Positions 45,914 to 54,318 of a stretch of 64,000 nucleotides of DNA are shown one piece after another. Below the pieces are notes generated by a model. The model saw only the letters and a program-made list of their open reading frames with translations. It was not told where the DNA came from and did no database searches. The DNA comes from Brucella sp. BE17 (GTDB lineage: Bacteria; Pseudomonadota; Alphaproteobacteria; Rhizobiales; Rhizobiaceae). Made by a program: the position numbers and the translations under genes. Position 1 is the stretch's first letter, and each line of letters starts with the position of its first letter. The stretch lies in assembly GCF_039545455.1 (NCBI RefSeq), contig NZ_CP154468.1, forward strand, positions 434,001 through 498,000, read 5' to 3'.

Positions 45914-46816
45914 ATGAAAAGCATCTTTTCCAGTTTACGTGATGGGCGCGGTTTCGATATCACATTGGTCGCTGTGCCGTTCATATTTTTGTTCTTACTG
46001 GCCGGGTTACCGCTTCTTTATAATGTTGTGATGAGCTTCCAGGAAGTCGACATGTTCAGTCTCGGCACATTTGCCAGACCGTTTGTGGGCTTGAAGAATT
46101 ATACCGATCTCTTCAGTCAGCCTGAAACATTGCCGATCCTGACCAATACAGCTGTTTTTGTTATCGCGTCCATTGCTGGCCAGTTTCTGATCGGTTTCGG
46201 GCTTGCTCTCTTTTTCTGGACGAACTTTCCTGGCTCGACCTGGCTGCGTGGCCTTTTTCTCGTATCCTGGGTTATGCCGGGGCTTGTGGTTGGCGCGATC
46301 TGGAACTGGATTCTGTCCGGCGATTTTGGTGTGCTCAATTTCCTGCTTCGTGAAAGTGGCGTCATAGATGGAAATATCTTCTGGCGCTCCGATCCCAATT
46401 TCTCGCTCTGGGCCGTTGTCATCGCAAATGTCTGGCTTGGCACGTCCTTCAACATGATCCTGTTGTCGGTGGGACTGGCAGCGATACCGGCTGATCTTTA
46501 CGAAGCCGCAGAACTGGATGGTGCTAATGCCTGGCAGCGTTTTTATACGATTACCTTGCCGATGATGCGTTCAACGATCGGGGCTATCATCGCCCTTGGG
46601 CTGATCTTTACCCTGCAACAATTCGATCTTTTTGCGGCCATTACCGATGGTGGACCAAACAACACGTCCAATGTTGCACAATACTGGGCATGGGACCTGT
46701 CATTCCGCCAATATGACTTTGGCAAGGGAGCTACCATCTCGGTCATCATGCTCATTTTCGTCATGCTCGCTTCTGTCATCTATGTGCGTTCGACCCGTCA
46801 TGAGGTGCGGGGATGA
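45914..46816 (+). CDS. Carbohydrate ABC transporter permease, MalF/UgpA type
   Basis: A 300-residue permease with six helices; the first lies at DITLVAVPFIFLFLLAGLPL and the EAA loop at LYEAAELDGANAWQRFYTIT. The ATG at 45914 has AAAGGGG seven bases upstream. It overlaps the following permease gene by ATGA. Together they form the channel for the ligand of the protein at 44565-45797. Confidence 0.92.
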   Translation: MKSIFSSLRDGRGFDITLVAVPFIFLFLLAGLPLLYNVVMSFQEVDMFSLGTFARPFVGLKNYTDLFSQPETLPILTNTAVFVIASIAGQFLIGFGLALFFWTNFPGSTWLRGLFLVSWVMPGLVVGAIWNWILSGDFGVLNFLLRESGVIDGNIFWRSDPNFSLWAVVIANVWLGTSFNMILLSVGLAAIPADLYEAAELDGANAWQRFYTITLPMMRSTIGAIIALGLIFTLQQFDLFAAITDGGPNNTSNVAQYWAWDLSFRQYDFGKGATISVIMLIFVMLASVIYVRSTRHEVRG

Positions 46817-47640
46817 ATTTGAAAATCCGTAATTATATCATGCTGCTGGTCGCTCTTGTTCTCGCGGCGATCTATCTGTTTCCTCTTTACTGGATGTATA
46901 TTACGTCTCTCAAAGGTGGCTCGGAAATGTTTGCCAGCCCGCCGACTTTGCTGCCGCATTCAGCACAGTGGGAAACCTATGCCAATGTCTGGCAAAGCCG
47001 GAACATGAGCCGTTATCTGTGGAACTCGATTGTCATCGCAGTCGGTGCGGTCAGTCTCATAACGGTTCTTGGCGTTGGCTGCGCCTATGTTCTGGCGCGC
47101 TATCGCAATGTCTGGGTCGACATTGGGCTCTTTTTGACACTGATGCTTCAGGTCTTGCCTGCGTCGTTGATGATTACGCCGATCTTTGTCGGGTTTTCCC
47201 AACTTGGTCTACTCGACTATCCGCGCTTTGCCGTTATTCTCGCCATTGCTGCAAAGAGCATGCCTTTCTTCGTCATTCTGGTACGCGCAACATTCATGGC
47301 GGTGCCACAGGAGCTGGAAGAAGCTGCACTTGTCGACGGGAATTCCCGAGCGGGGGCATTCTTTCACATCGTTTTACCGCTGGCGCGTAACGGCATCCTC
47401 GTCAGCGCGATTTTGATTTTCATGCAAGCCTTCGGCGAGTTTGTATATTCAAAGTCGCTCATTCAGTCCGTTGAACTTCAGCCGGCCAGTGTCGGACTGA
47501 ATTCCTTCATGGGCCCCAACACAAGCGAGTGGAATTCCATCATGGCTTATGCGGCAATGTATGTGACACCTATTCTCGCCCTGTTCATTCTCTTGCAGCG
47601 CCGTATCGTATCCGGCCTAACTTCGGGAGCGCTGAAATGA
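46813..47640 (+). CDS. Carbohydrate ABC transporter permease, MalG/UgpE type
   Basis: A 275-residue permease: YIMLLVALVLAAIYLFPLYW as first helix, then YITSLKGGSEMF and the EAA loop ELEEAALVDGNSRAGAFFHI. It ends RRIVSGLTSGALK, the conserved C-terminal motif of MalG-type proteins. ATGA overlaps with both neighbours indicate tight translational coupling. Confidence 0.93.
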   Translation: MNLKIRNYIMLLVALVLAAIYLFPLYWMYITSLKGGSEMFASPPTLLPHSAQWETYANVWQSRNMSRYLWNSIVIAVGAVSLITVLGVGCAYVLARYRNVWVDIGLFLTLMLQVLPASLMITPIFVGFSQLGLLDYPRFAVILAIAAKSMPFFVILVRATFMAVPQELEEAALVDGNSRAGAFFHIVLPLARNGILVSAILIFMQAFGEFVYSKSLIQSVELQPASVGLNSFMGPNTSEWNSIMAYAAMYVTPILALFILLQRRIVSGLTSGALK

Positions 47641-48710
47641 CACTTCAGATCGAACTTTCCGACGTCAACAAACATTATGGTAATTTCCATGCGTTGAAGA
47701 ATATCAACCTTTGCATTGAGAAAGGAGCATTTGTCGCGCTGGTCGGGCCATCTGGTTGCGGAAAATCGACATTGTTAAGATCTCTCGCCGGTCTTGAAAG
47801 CATTTCCGGTGGCGACATGCGTATCGGTGGAGCGCTTATGAACAATGTGCCGCCGCGCAAACGCGATGTGGCGATGGTTTTTCAATCCTATGCGCTTTAT
47901 CCCCATATGACAGTTGAGCAGAACCTCACCTATTCCTTGAGGATGCGCGGGGTAAAGAAGGCGGAGGCGCGCAAAGCCGCCGAAGAGGTGGCAGCTACTA
48001 CGGGATTGACCTCTCTCATGAAGCGCTATCCGCGCGAGCTGTCGGGCGGGCAGCGCCAGCGTGTGGCGATGAGCAGAGCGATCATCCGCGACCCACAGGC
48101 CTTCCTGTTTGACGAACCCCTGTCTAATCTCGATGCAGCCTTGCGTGTTCATATGCGCAAGGAAATACGCGCGCTGCATGACCGGCTGAACGCAACGTCG
48201 GTATATGTTACGCATGATCAGATTGAAGCGATGACTATGGCTGATCATGTCGTCGTGATGAAAGACGGTAAGATTGAACAGCAAGGCAGTCCGATCGATC
48301 TTTATGAGAAGCCGGTAAACCGGTTTGTGGCGGGCTTCATCGGCTCACCGGCGATGAATTTCGTTCCGGCAAGCGTTGGTGCAGATGGGCAGGCGCTTAT
48401 GTTGGAACTGGGAAGCGGAACCGCCAAACCGCTACGCTCACCCAAAGCGTTGCAACCCGGTCAACGTGTTGTTGTGGGTATACGCCCGGAACATATTTCT
48501 ATAGCGTACACTGGCGAGAGACGCCTTGATCTGGACGTTTCAACAGTTGAAACGACCGGTTCCGCCACGTTCGTTTCGCTTAAGACTGAACCAGATATTT
48601 TGATTGTCGTCCAGGGAAGGACAGAGATAAAGTCCGGCGATCGGGTCGGCTTGTCGTTTGAATTGTCCATGATGCATTTATTTGATGAAGACACTGGCAT
48701 GCGCCTTTGA
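47637..48710 (+). CDS. Sugar ABC transporter ATP-binding protein, UgpC/MalK type
   Basis: A 357-residue ATPase: Walker [28 protein letters not shown], signature [15 protein letters not shown], Walker B FLFDEPLSNLDAALR and YVTHDQIEAMTMADH. The C-terminal regulatory part begins near FIGSPAMNFVPA and carries VGIRPEHISI. The start at 47637 overlaps the permease stop (ATGA). Last gene of the LacI-controlled operon. Confidence 0.94.
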   Translation: MTLQIELSDVNKHYGNFHALKNINLCIEKGAFVALVGPSGCGKSTLLRSLAGLESISGGDMRIGGALMNNVPPRKRDVAMVFQSYALYPHMTVEQNLTYSLRMRGVKKAEARKAAEEVAATTGLTSLMKRYPRELSGGQRQRVAMSRAIIRDPQAFLFDEPLSNLDAALRVHMRKEIRALHDRLNATSVYVTHDQIEAMTMADHVVVMKDGKIEQQGSPIDLYEKPVNRFVAGFIGSPAMNFVPASVGADGQALMLELGSGTAKPLRSPKALQPGQRVVVGIRPEHISIAYTGERRLDLDVSTVETTGSATFVSLKTEPDILIVVQGRTEIKSGDRVGLSFELSMMHLFDEDTGMRL

Positions 48711-48734
48711 ACAGTCGAAGTGAGGCACGTGAGC

Positions 48735-48785
48735 GTTGAACATTGGACTTGCCCCGGGTTCAACCATCGCTTTTTAACTACAATT
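48735..48785 (+). terminator. Possible terminator after the LacI-controlled operon
   Basis: GTTGAAC (48735-48741) and GTTCAAC (48768-48774) form a perfect seven-base stem with a 26-base loop, and TTTTT follows at 48781. The loop is long, so this is weak evidence. It is 25 bases past the ATPase stop. Confidence 0.35.
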
Positions 48786-49042
48786 AACCTCGTGGAGGTC
48801 GTTGGCGATGTGTCCCGCCATCAGCTTTCCGGCTGATAAAAGCGAAGAGCGTCATCGGCCCTTCTTCGGGCTCGGGGAACAGTCGTCGAACAGGACAGTC
48901 CATGGAATAGCCCGACGGAACAACCTCTTAAGCACGTCTTTTGATCGATACGCACCGTCATTCAAGACCCGTAATAGCCCCCCATGATCTTGCCCGAAAG
49001 CGGTTGGGCGATGCTACATAATAGTTGATCCTTCGTTTATTC
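48786..49042. other. Intergenic stretch without recognised gene
   Basis: This part of the 425-base gap between the sugar operon and the RraA-family gene contains a 61-codon open frame (48802-48987) with no recognisable domain or ribosome-binding site. A small GGCCC-TTCTT-CGGGCT hairpin lies near 48857. No promoter could be named with confidence; the AT-rich end (49020-49120) is the likely promoter region of the next operon. Confidence 0.5.
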
Positions 49043-49057
49043 AGGAATAATATTCCT
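49043..49057. promoter_or_regulatory. Inverted repeat before the RraA-family gene, candidate operator
   Basis: AGGAATA and TATTCCT are perfect seven-base arms with one central base. They sit in AT-rich DNA about 80 bases before the gene at 49136. AT-rich interrupted palindromes of this size are typical LysR-type sites; the LysR gene at the end of the operon (54319) is a candidate binder. Confidence 0.45.
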
Positions 49058-49135
49058 ATTAACTCACGAAATTAAATCGTTTGATCAATTGTGCCGAATT
49101 TTGTTCCTATGTAGCTAGGATAAATGAGGCATGAC

Positions 49136-49816
49136 ATGGATAAAATCGGCTGCAGGGTTTTTGAACGCAACGAACAGCGCACGGAGGCAGAAATTCTTGA
49201 TGCATTCCGCGCTATCGGCGTCGCTCAGGTGAGTGACTGCATGGGACGGCTGTATGGTTCGATTGCGTTGCAGCCGCTTCATGGCCACGGATTGCGCATG
49301 GCCGGTACCGCCCTGACCGTCAAGACGCGCCCAGGCGACAATCTGATGATCCATCGTGCCATCGCTATGGCCGAGCCGGGTGATGTGATCGTTGTCGATG
49401 GCGGCGGCTGTGTGGCAAACGCGCTGGTCGGTGAATTAATGTTGCTCCAGTCGCAAAAGCGCGGTGTCGTCGGTTTCGTTATCGATGGCGCGGTGCGTGA
49501 CGTTGAAGCCTTCGGTCCTGCCGGTTTTGGCTGCTTTGCCCGTGGCGTGTCACATCGTGGCCCCTATAAGGACGGTCCCGGTGAAGTCAATGTCCCCGTC
49601 AGCGTTGGTGGGTTGGTCGTACAGCCTGGCGACATCGTGCTTGGCGACTGTGACGGCGTGGTTGCCATTCCTGCGGCCTATGCAGCTCAGGTTCTGGCAC
49701 TGGCCAACGCAAAAGAAGCTGCGGAAGCACGTGGCATGGAGCGCATAGAGGCGGGCACCTACGAGAAGGTGTGGCTTGCCCCTTCACTGGTCCGCATGGA
49801 GAAAGAATACAAATGA
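49136..49816 (+). CDS. RraA / 4-hydroxy-4-methyl-2-oxoglutarate aldolase family protein
   Basis: A 226-residue protein. The family core is visible: VAQVSDCMGRLYGSIALQPL, MAGTALTVKTRPGDNLMIHR, EPGDVIVVDGGGCVANALVG and the Arg-Asp pair in GFVIDGAVRDVEAF, which in aldolase members binds pyruvate and the metal. It may therefore be an HMG/CHA aldolase releasing pyruvate, rather than an RNase E inhibitor. The ATG at 49136 has GAGG six bases upstream; 49124 is an alternative. The following aminotransferase overlaps by ATGA and amino acid ABC genes follow, pointing to amino acid catabolism. Confidence 0.88.
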   Translation: MDKIGCRVFERNEQRTEAEILDAFRAIGVAQVSDCMGRLYGSIALQPLHGHGLRMAGTALTVKTRPGDNLMIHRAIAMAEPGDVIVVDGGGCVANALVGELMLLQSQKRGVVGFVIDGAVRDVEAFGPAGFGCFARGVSHRGPYKDGPGEVNVPVSVGGLVVQPGDIVLGDCDGVVAIPAAYAAQVLALANAKEAAEARGMERIEAGTYEKVWLAPSLVRMEKEYK

Positions 49817-51027
49817 GCATTGTTTCCGCCCGTATGCGGCAGGTCAAGCTGTCACCCAGCGTTGCAGCCCGTGTCATCCTGAACCGCCTTCGCGAAGAAG
49901 GTCGACGGATCATCGATCTGACGATTGGTGAGCCGGATTTTTCAACGCCTGCGCACATTCGCAAAGCGGCGGTGGAGGCCATGGAGCGCGGCGAAACCAA
50001 ATATCCGCTCTCACAAGGCACGACCGCGCTGCGCAAGGCTGCGGCAGCACGTATTCTCCTCGATACGGGTATCGAATATCCGCTTGCGCAGATCATTGTC
50101 AGCACCGGTGCCAAGCAGGTACTCTACAATGCTCTGACGGCGACGCTCGAAACGGGGGACGAGGTTATTATCCCGGCCCCTTATTGGGTCTCCTATCCCG
50201 ATATGGTGGAACTTGGTGGCGGAAAGCCGGTCACGCTGGTGACGGAATCCGCAACAAACTACAAGATTTCTCCTGCCGCCCTCCGCGCCGCAATTACCCC
50301 CAACACGAAGTGGCTGATGCTCAATGCTCCCAGCAATCCTTCGGGGGCGGTTTATGACGAGGCGCAACTTTTGGCGCTGGCTGAAGTGCTGCGAGAAAGT
50401 CCGCATGTCTGGATAATGACCGACGATATTTACGCACGGCTCACCTTTGAGGGTGGTCCTGCGCCGCATATCCTGCAAGTTGCACCCGATCTTGCCGAGC
50501 GCACGTTAGCAGTCAATGGTGTTTCGAAATGCTATGCGATGACAGGCTGGCGCATCGGCTACGGATCGGGCCCTGCGGATTTGATAAAGGCAATGGCCGT
50601 GGTGCAGTCGCAGAGCACATCGGGCGCATGCTCGATCAGTCAGGCCGCGGCTCTGGCCGCTTTGACCGGACCGCAGGACTGCGTGGAAACCTTCACGCAA
50701 TCCTTCCGCGAGCGCCGCGATCTAGCCATTGAAATTCTGGCGCAAGCTCCCGGCTTGAATGTGATCGTACCCAATGGCGCCTTCTATATTTTCCCGGACT
50801 GCTCGGCTCTTCTGGGACGCGTAGCAGCGGATGGAACCAGAATCGCAACCGATGCCGACCTTGTACAGTATATCTTACGCCAAACGGGCGTGGCCCTTCT
50901 GGACGGTGGCTCCTATGGCGTGCCGGGAACCTTCCGTCTTTCCTTTGCGTCCGCGCCTAGCGAAGTGCGCGAAGGATGCGAAGCGATCAAGTCGATATGC
51001 GAAGAACTGATGTCCACTCCAACTTGA
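49813..51027 (+). CDS. Pyridoxal-phosphate aminotransferase, class I (aspartate aminotransferase-like)
   Basis: A 404-residue fold-type I aminotransferase. LTIGEPDFSTPAHIRKAAVE, GTTALRKAAAARIL, ISTGAKQVLYNALTATLETG-like (IVSTGAKQVLYNAL), NAPSNPSGAVYDEAQLLALA, WIMTDDIYARLTFEG, the PLP lysine in NGVSKCYAMTGWRIGYG and a C-terminal FRLSFASAP are all intact. It likely converts an imported amino acid to its 2-oxo acid, which the upstream aldolase-family enzyme could then cleave. The start overlaps the aldolase stop (ATGA); the frame to 49771 lies inside that gene. Confidence 0.93.
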   Translation: MSIVSARMRQVKLSPSVAARVILNRLREEGRRIIDLTIGEPDFSTPAHIRKAAVEAMERGETKYPLSQGTTALRKAAAARILLDTGIEYPLAQIIVSTGAKQVLYNALTATLETGDEVIIPAPYWVSYPDMVELGGGKPVTLVTESATNYKISPAALRAAITPNTKWLMLNAPSNPSGAVYDEAQLLALAEVLRESPHVWIMTDDIYARLTFEGGPAPHILQVAPDLAERTLAVNGVSKCYAMTGWRIGYGSGPADLIKAMAVVQSQSTSGACSISQAAALAALTGPQDCVETFTQSFRERRDLAIEILAQAPGLNVIVPNGAFYIFPDCSALLGRVAADGTRIATDADLVQYILRQTGVALLDGGSYGVPGTFRLSFASAPSEVREGCEAIKSICEELMSTPT

Positions 51028-51081
51028 ACGGGCCAGCTTGAACAGGTCAACTCGAACAGGCATTTCACACAGGGGAATTCA

Positions 51082-51912
51082 ATGAATATCAACAATATGA
51101 TCTATGCGCTCGCTTTCACTCTGCCATTGAGCGTGACAGCCTTGGATACGGCTCAAGCCGATGCATTAAGCGACATCAAAGAGCGTGGCACCTTGATCTG
51201 CGGCACCTTGGGAACATCCGAGCCGTTCAGCTATCAGGATCAAGCCAAGCGCGAGCTGGTCGGTTATGACGTCGATGTCTGTAAACTTGTTGCTGACAAG
51301 ATCGGTGTCAAGGTTGAGTATAAGCTTCTGGCTGTGGCAGCCCGTATTCCCGAGCTCGATAGCGGTCGCGTCGATGTTCTTGTGGCCAATCTCGGCTGGA
51401 CGGCCGATCGTGCCAAGCAGATCGATTTTAGCCATCAATATTATGTCACGCCGCAGAAATTGCTGGTTCGTTCTAACAGCGATATCAAAACGATCGAAGA
51501 TCTGGAAGGCAAGCGCATTGGCGCAACCAAGGGATCAAGCTCGGAGCGCGTGATTCAGGAGCGCCTGCCACAATCGCGCATCATCGGCTATTCCGACAGC
51601 CCGGCGGCTTTCCTTTCGCTACAACAGCGCAAAGTCGATGCGCAATTCGCCTCCGAACTCGTTCTGGTCCGCCTTGTCAACCAGAGCCCCAGCAGTTCGC
51701 CGACGCGCATTCTTGAAAAGTCTGTCGTGGATGAGCCATGGGGTCTGGGTGTTCGCAAAGGCGAAACCGCACTGTTGGAGCAATTGAATGCCGCCCTCGA
51801 CGAGGCTGAAACCTCGGGAGCAGCAGCTAAACTTTTTCACAAGTGGTTTGGGGCTGAAACGCCTTACCAGCTCACGCGCTCCTTCAAGGTCGAGCCGATT
51901 TCGGCGCAGTAA
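51082..51912 (+). CDS. Amino acid ABC transporter substrate-binding protein, family 3
   Basis: A 276-residue periplasmic protein with a signal peptide (MIYALAFTLPLSVTALDTAQ, then ADALSDI). Family 3 motifs: IKERGTLICGTLGTSEPFSY, RELVGYDVDVCKLVADKIGV, LDSGRVDVLVANLGWTADRA, IDFSHQYYVTPQKLLVR and ALDEAETSGAAAKLFHKWFG. It binds a polar amino acid or analogue. AGGGGA lies before the ATG. Two hairpins (51945-52024) follow before the permease genes. Confidence 0.92.
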   Translation: MNINNMIYALAFTLPLSVTALDTAQADALSDIKERGTLICGTLGTSEPFSYQDQAKRELVGYDVDVCKLVADKIGVKVEYKLLAVAARIPELDSGRVDVLVANLGWTADRAKQIDFSHQYYVTPQKLLVRSNSDIKTIEDLEGKRIGATKGSSSERVIQERLPQSRIIGYSDSPAAFLSLQQRKVDAQFASELVLVRLVNQSPSSSPTRILEKSVVDEPWGLGVRKGETALLEQLNAALDEAETSGAAAKLFHKWFGAETPYQLTRSFKVEPISAQ

Positions 51913-51944
51913 TCGCGGATATTCTCGATTAAATCACTGCGCAA

Positions 51945-51980
51945 CTGCATAGCGCTTTGATTTGAGTGAATGCTATGCAG
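51945..51980. repeat. Hairpin 1 after the amino acid binding-protein gene
   Basis: CTGCATAGC and GCTATGCAG form a perfect nine-base stem with an 18-base loop, 33 bases after the binding-protein stop. No T-run. It probably stabilises the 3' end of the binding-protein mRNA, or is an intergenic palindromic repeat. Confidence 0.5.
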
Positions 51981-51992
51981 CTTATGAACGGG

Positions 51993-52024
51993 AGCATAGT
52001 GCACGGTTTAAGGTGCCCTATGCT
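51993..52024. repeat. Hairpin 2 after the amino acid binding-protein gene
   Basis: AGCATAG-T-GCAC and GTGC-C-CTATGCT pair with one mismatch around an eight-base loop (GGTTTAAG). CGGTTTAAG occurs again at 52030-52038. The remaining 130 bases before the permease gene hold no recognised feature. Confidence 0.55.
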
Positions 52025-52175
52025 TCAACGCGGTTTAAGCCTTAATGCAAAGGTGTAACCGCATATCGCTTTTGTTTTTCGCATTACCACAGGCAAAGCC
52101 GCTCAGCATTCTTGCTGGTAATGCTCCAAAGGGCCGCAGCCAGGCTGAACGCTCCTTTTTGATGTAGAGGTTTGG

Positions 52176-52871
52176 ATGGATTTTTTACTTCCACCGGATC
52201 AGATGGCCCTGCTTTTAACCGGCGTGCGCACGACGATCCTGCTTTTCGCGATTGCCTGGATCGGTGCCTTCCTGCTGGCGTTGCTTCTGGTTGTTGTGCG
52301 CGCGACAGAGTATCGCCTGTGCCGTTGGGTCGTGGATATTTTCATTGCCTATCATCGCAATGTTCCGCTTTTGGTACAGGTGATGTTCTGGTATTTTGGT
52401 ATGCCCGAACTTATCCCCGAGGGTATCCGTTACTGGTTATACGATCACAATGCGGAATTCTGTTTTGCGGCCATAGCACTTGCTTTGGGCAGCTCTGCCT
52501 ATCAGGCCGAAGATATCCGCAGCGGCCTTCGCGCCATTCCCGTAACACAGTTTGAAGCCGCACGTGCGCTCGGCTGCACCTATCTGGAAACGATGCGTTA
52601 TATCGTGGTGCCGCAGGCCTTGCGCATCTCGCTGCCACCTCTTATCGGTCGCGCCTTGCTTTTGTTCAAGAATACGTCGGTCGCCATGGCGATCGGCGTC
52701 GCAGAACTCACTTATCGTGCCCGCGAAGTCGAGAATCTCTCCTTCCAGACCTTTACGGTGTTCGGCATTGCAACTGTTCTCTATCTTGCGGGTACGTTTA
52801 CATTGATGGCGATTGGAGCATGGCTCGAACGGCGTTCAAACCCCGGACGCAAGGATGGCGCCCATGCTTGA
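52176..52871 (+). CDS. Polar amino acid ABC transporter permease, HisM/GlnP type
   Basis: A 231-residue permease of the polar amino acid family: LTGVRTTILLFAIAWIGAFL as first helix, then VDIFIAYHRNVPLLVQVMFW and the EAA loop (QFEAARALGCTYLETMRYIV) with LPQALRISLPPL-like sequence (VPQALRISLPPLIGRALLLF). About five hydrophobic segments. AGAGG precedes the ATG. It is the first of two permeases and overlaps the next gene by eight bases. Confidence 0.92.
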   Translation: MDFLLPPDQMALLLTGVRTTILLFAIAWIGAFLLALLLVVVRATEYRLCRWVVDIFIAYHRNVPLLVQVMFWYFGMPELIPEGIRYWLYDHNAEFCFAAIALALGSSAYQAEDIRSGLRAIPVTQFEAARALGCTYLETMRYIVVPQALRISLPPLIGRALLLFKNTSVAMAIGVAELTYRAREVENLSFQTFTVFGIATVLYLAGTFTLMAIGAWLERRSNPGRKDGAHA

Positions 52872-53553
52872 TATCATTCGCGAATACTGGCTTACCTTTC
52901 TGATCGGACAATATCCCAACGGCCCACTCGGTGGCCTTGCGATGACCCTGATCGTTGCAATGCTGAGCATTGCCATGTCGTTTCCGATCGCCATCGCATT
53001 GTCGGTCGCGAGGCTGTCGCCATGGAAATGGATGCGTTCCCTGAGCGCTGCGCTGTCGAACTTCATTCGCGGTATTCCGCTTTTGATGCTCATCTTCTGG
53101 TGCTATTTCGTCATTCCGATCATGACCGGATACGCGGTCAGCGGTTTCTGGACACTTGTCTGTGCGCTCACACTTTATGAGGCGGCCTACCTCTCGGAAG
53201 TCATCCGTGCCGGCATGGCGTCAGTCCCCAAAGGCCAAACCGAGGCTGCGCGCTCGTTGGGCGGAGGCTATTTCCTCACCCTTCGCAGTGTTGTGTTGCC
53301 GCAGGCACTTTTCAATGTGCTGCCCGGTATTACAAGCCAGTTCATCTCCACCATCAAGGAGACGTCGCTTGGTTATGTCATTGCCGTCAATGAGCTGACG
53401 TTTGCTGCCAATCAGGTCAACAATCTTCTTCTGACGCAACCGCTTCAGGTCTTTACCATATTGGCCGGTATCTACTTCCTGCTGTGCCTTCTCCTGTCGC
53501 GCGGTCTTGCCGTGATCGAAACTTCCATTCGCCGAAAGAGAGGTCTTCTATGA
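52864..53553 (+). CDS. Polar amino acid ABC transporter permease
   Basis: A 229-residue partner permease: GGLAMTLIVAMLSIAMSFPI, NFIRGIPLLMLIFWCYFVIP, and the EAA loop QTEAARSLGGGYFLTLRSVV followed by LPQALFNVLPGITSQFISTI. The start at 52864 is supported by AAGGA at 52851; 52855 is a possible alternative. It overlaps the ATPase gene by ATGA. Confidence 0.92.
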   Translation: MLDIIREYWLTFLIGQYPNGPLGGLAMTLIVAMLSIAMSFPIAIALSVARLSPWKWMRSLSAALSNFIRGIPLLMLIFWCYFVIPIMTGYAVSGFWTLVCALTLYEAAYLSEVIRAGMASVPKGQTEAARSLGGGYFLTLRSVVLPQALFNVLPGITSQFISTIKETSLGYVIAVNELTFAANQVNNLLLTQPLQVFTILAGIYFLLCLLLSRGLAVIETSIRRKRGLL

Positions 53554-54296
53554 CCGCACCTGTTATCGTCAGCTTCGACAAGGTCAATAAGTGGTATGGC
53601 GCGCACCATGTTTTGCGCGATGTTTCGCTGGAGATCAAAAAGGGCGAGGTCGTGGTCGTCTGCGGGCCGTCCGGTTCGGGTAAATCGACGCTGATCCGCA
53701 CCATCAACGCGCTTGAGCCGATCCAGAAGGGCAGCATCCGCCTCGATCACACCGAGGTTCATGCAAAAGGCACTGATCTCAACAAGCTGCGCCAGAGCAT
53801 TGGCTTCGTCTTTCAGCAGTTTAACCTTTTTCCGCATATGAATGTGCTCGATAATGTCACCTTTGCGCCGATCCGCATCCAGAAACGCCCGCGTGCCGAA
53901 GCAGAAAGTTTTGCGCGCGAACTTTTGGCGCGTGTCGGGCTTTCGGAAAAAGCCGACAGCTTTCCCGGCTTCCTGTCAGGTGGCCAGCAGCAGCGCGTTG
54001 CCATTGCAAGAGCGCTTGCTCTTCGTCCACCGCTGATCCTGTTTGATGAGCCGACCAGCGCTCTTGACCCGGAAATGGTGGGCGAGGTTCTGCAAGTCAT
54101 GAAGGCACTGGCCCGTGACGGCATGACGATGATCTGTGTTACCCATGAAATGGGCTTTGCCCGCGAAGTGGGTGATCGCATCATTTTCATGGATCAGGGA
54201 CAGGTTATCGTTGATACGATGCCGGAATTGTTCTTTGATAACCCCGAACATCCCCGGATCAGGCGATTTCTGTCCGATGTGAGGGGAGAGCACTGA
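53550..54296 (+). CDS. Polar amino acid ABC transporter ATP-binding protein, GlnQ/HisP type
   Basis: A 248-residue ATPase with Walker [17 protein letters not shown], the family-typical RQSIGFVFQQFNLFPHMNVL, signature LSGGQQQRVAIARALAL, Walker [15 protein letters not shown] and CVTHEMGFAREVGDR. It drives the two permeases upstream. The true start is 53550 (ATGA overlap); an open frame from 53484 lies inside the permease gene. Confidence 0.94.
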   Translation: MTAPVIVSFDKVNKWYGAHHVLRDVSLEIKKGEVVVVCGPSGSGKSTLIRTINALEPIQKGSIRLDHTEVHAKGTDLNKLRQSIGFVFQQFNLFPHMNVLDNVTFAPIRIQKRPRAEAESFARELLARVGLSEKADSFPGFLSGGQQQRVAIARALALRPPLILFDEPTSALDPEMVGEVLQVMKALARDGMTMICVTHEMGFAREVGDRIIFMDQGQVIVDTMPELFFDNPEHPRIRRFLSDVRGEH

Positions 54297-54318
54297 CTAC
54301 TGATCTCAAAGGCCTTTA

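Noticed and set aside
48802..48987. Small open frame of 61 codons after the LacI-controlled operon
   Set aside because: No ribosome-binding site, domain, membrane segment or context supports it.
49136..49816. Reading the RraA-family protein as a regulator of ribonuclease E
   Set aside because: The operon context (aminotransferase, amino acid transporter) and the Arg-Asp pair in GAVRD fit the aldolase branch of the family better.
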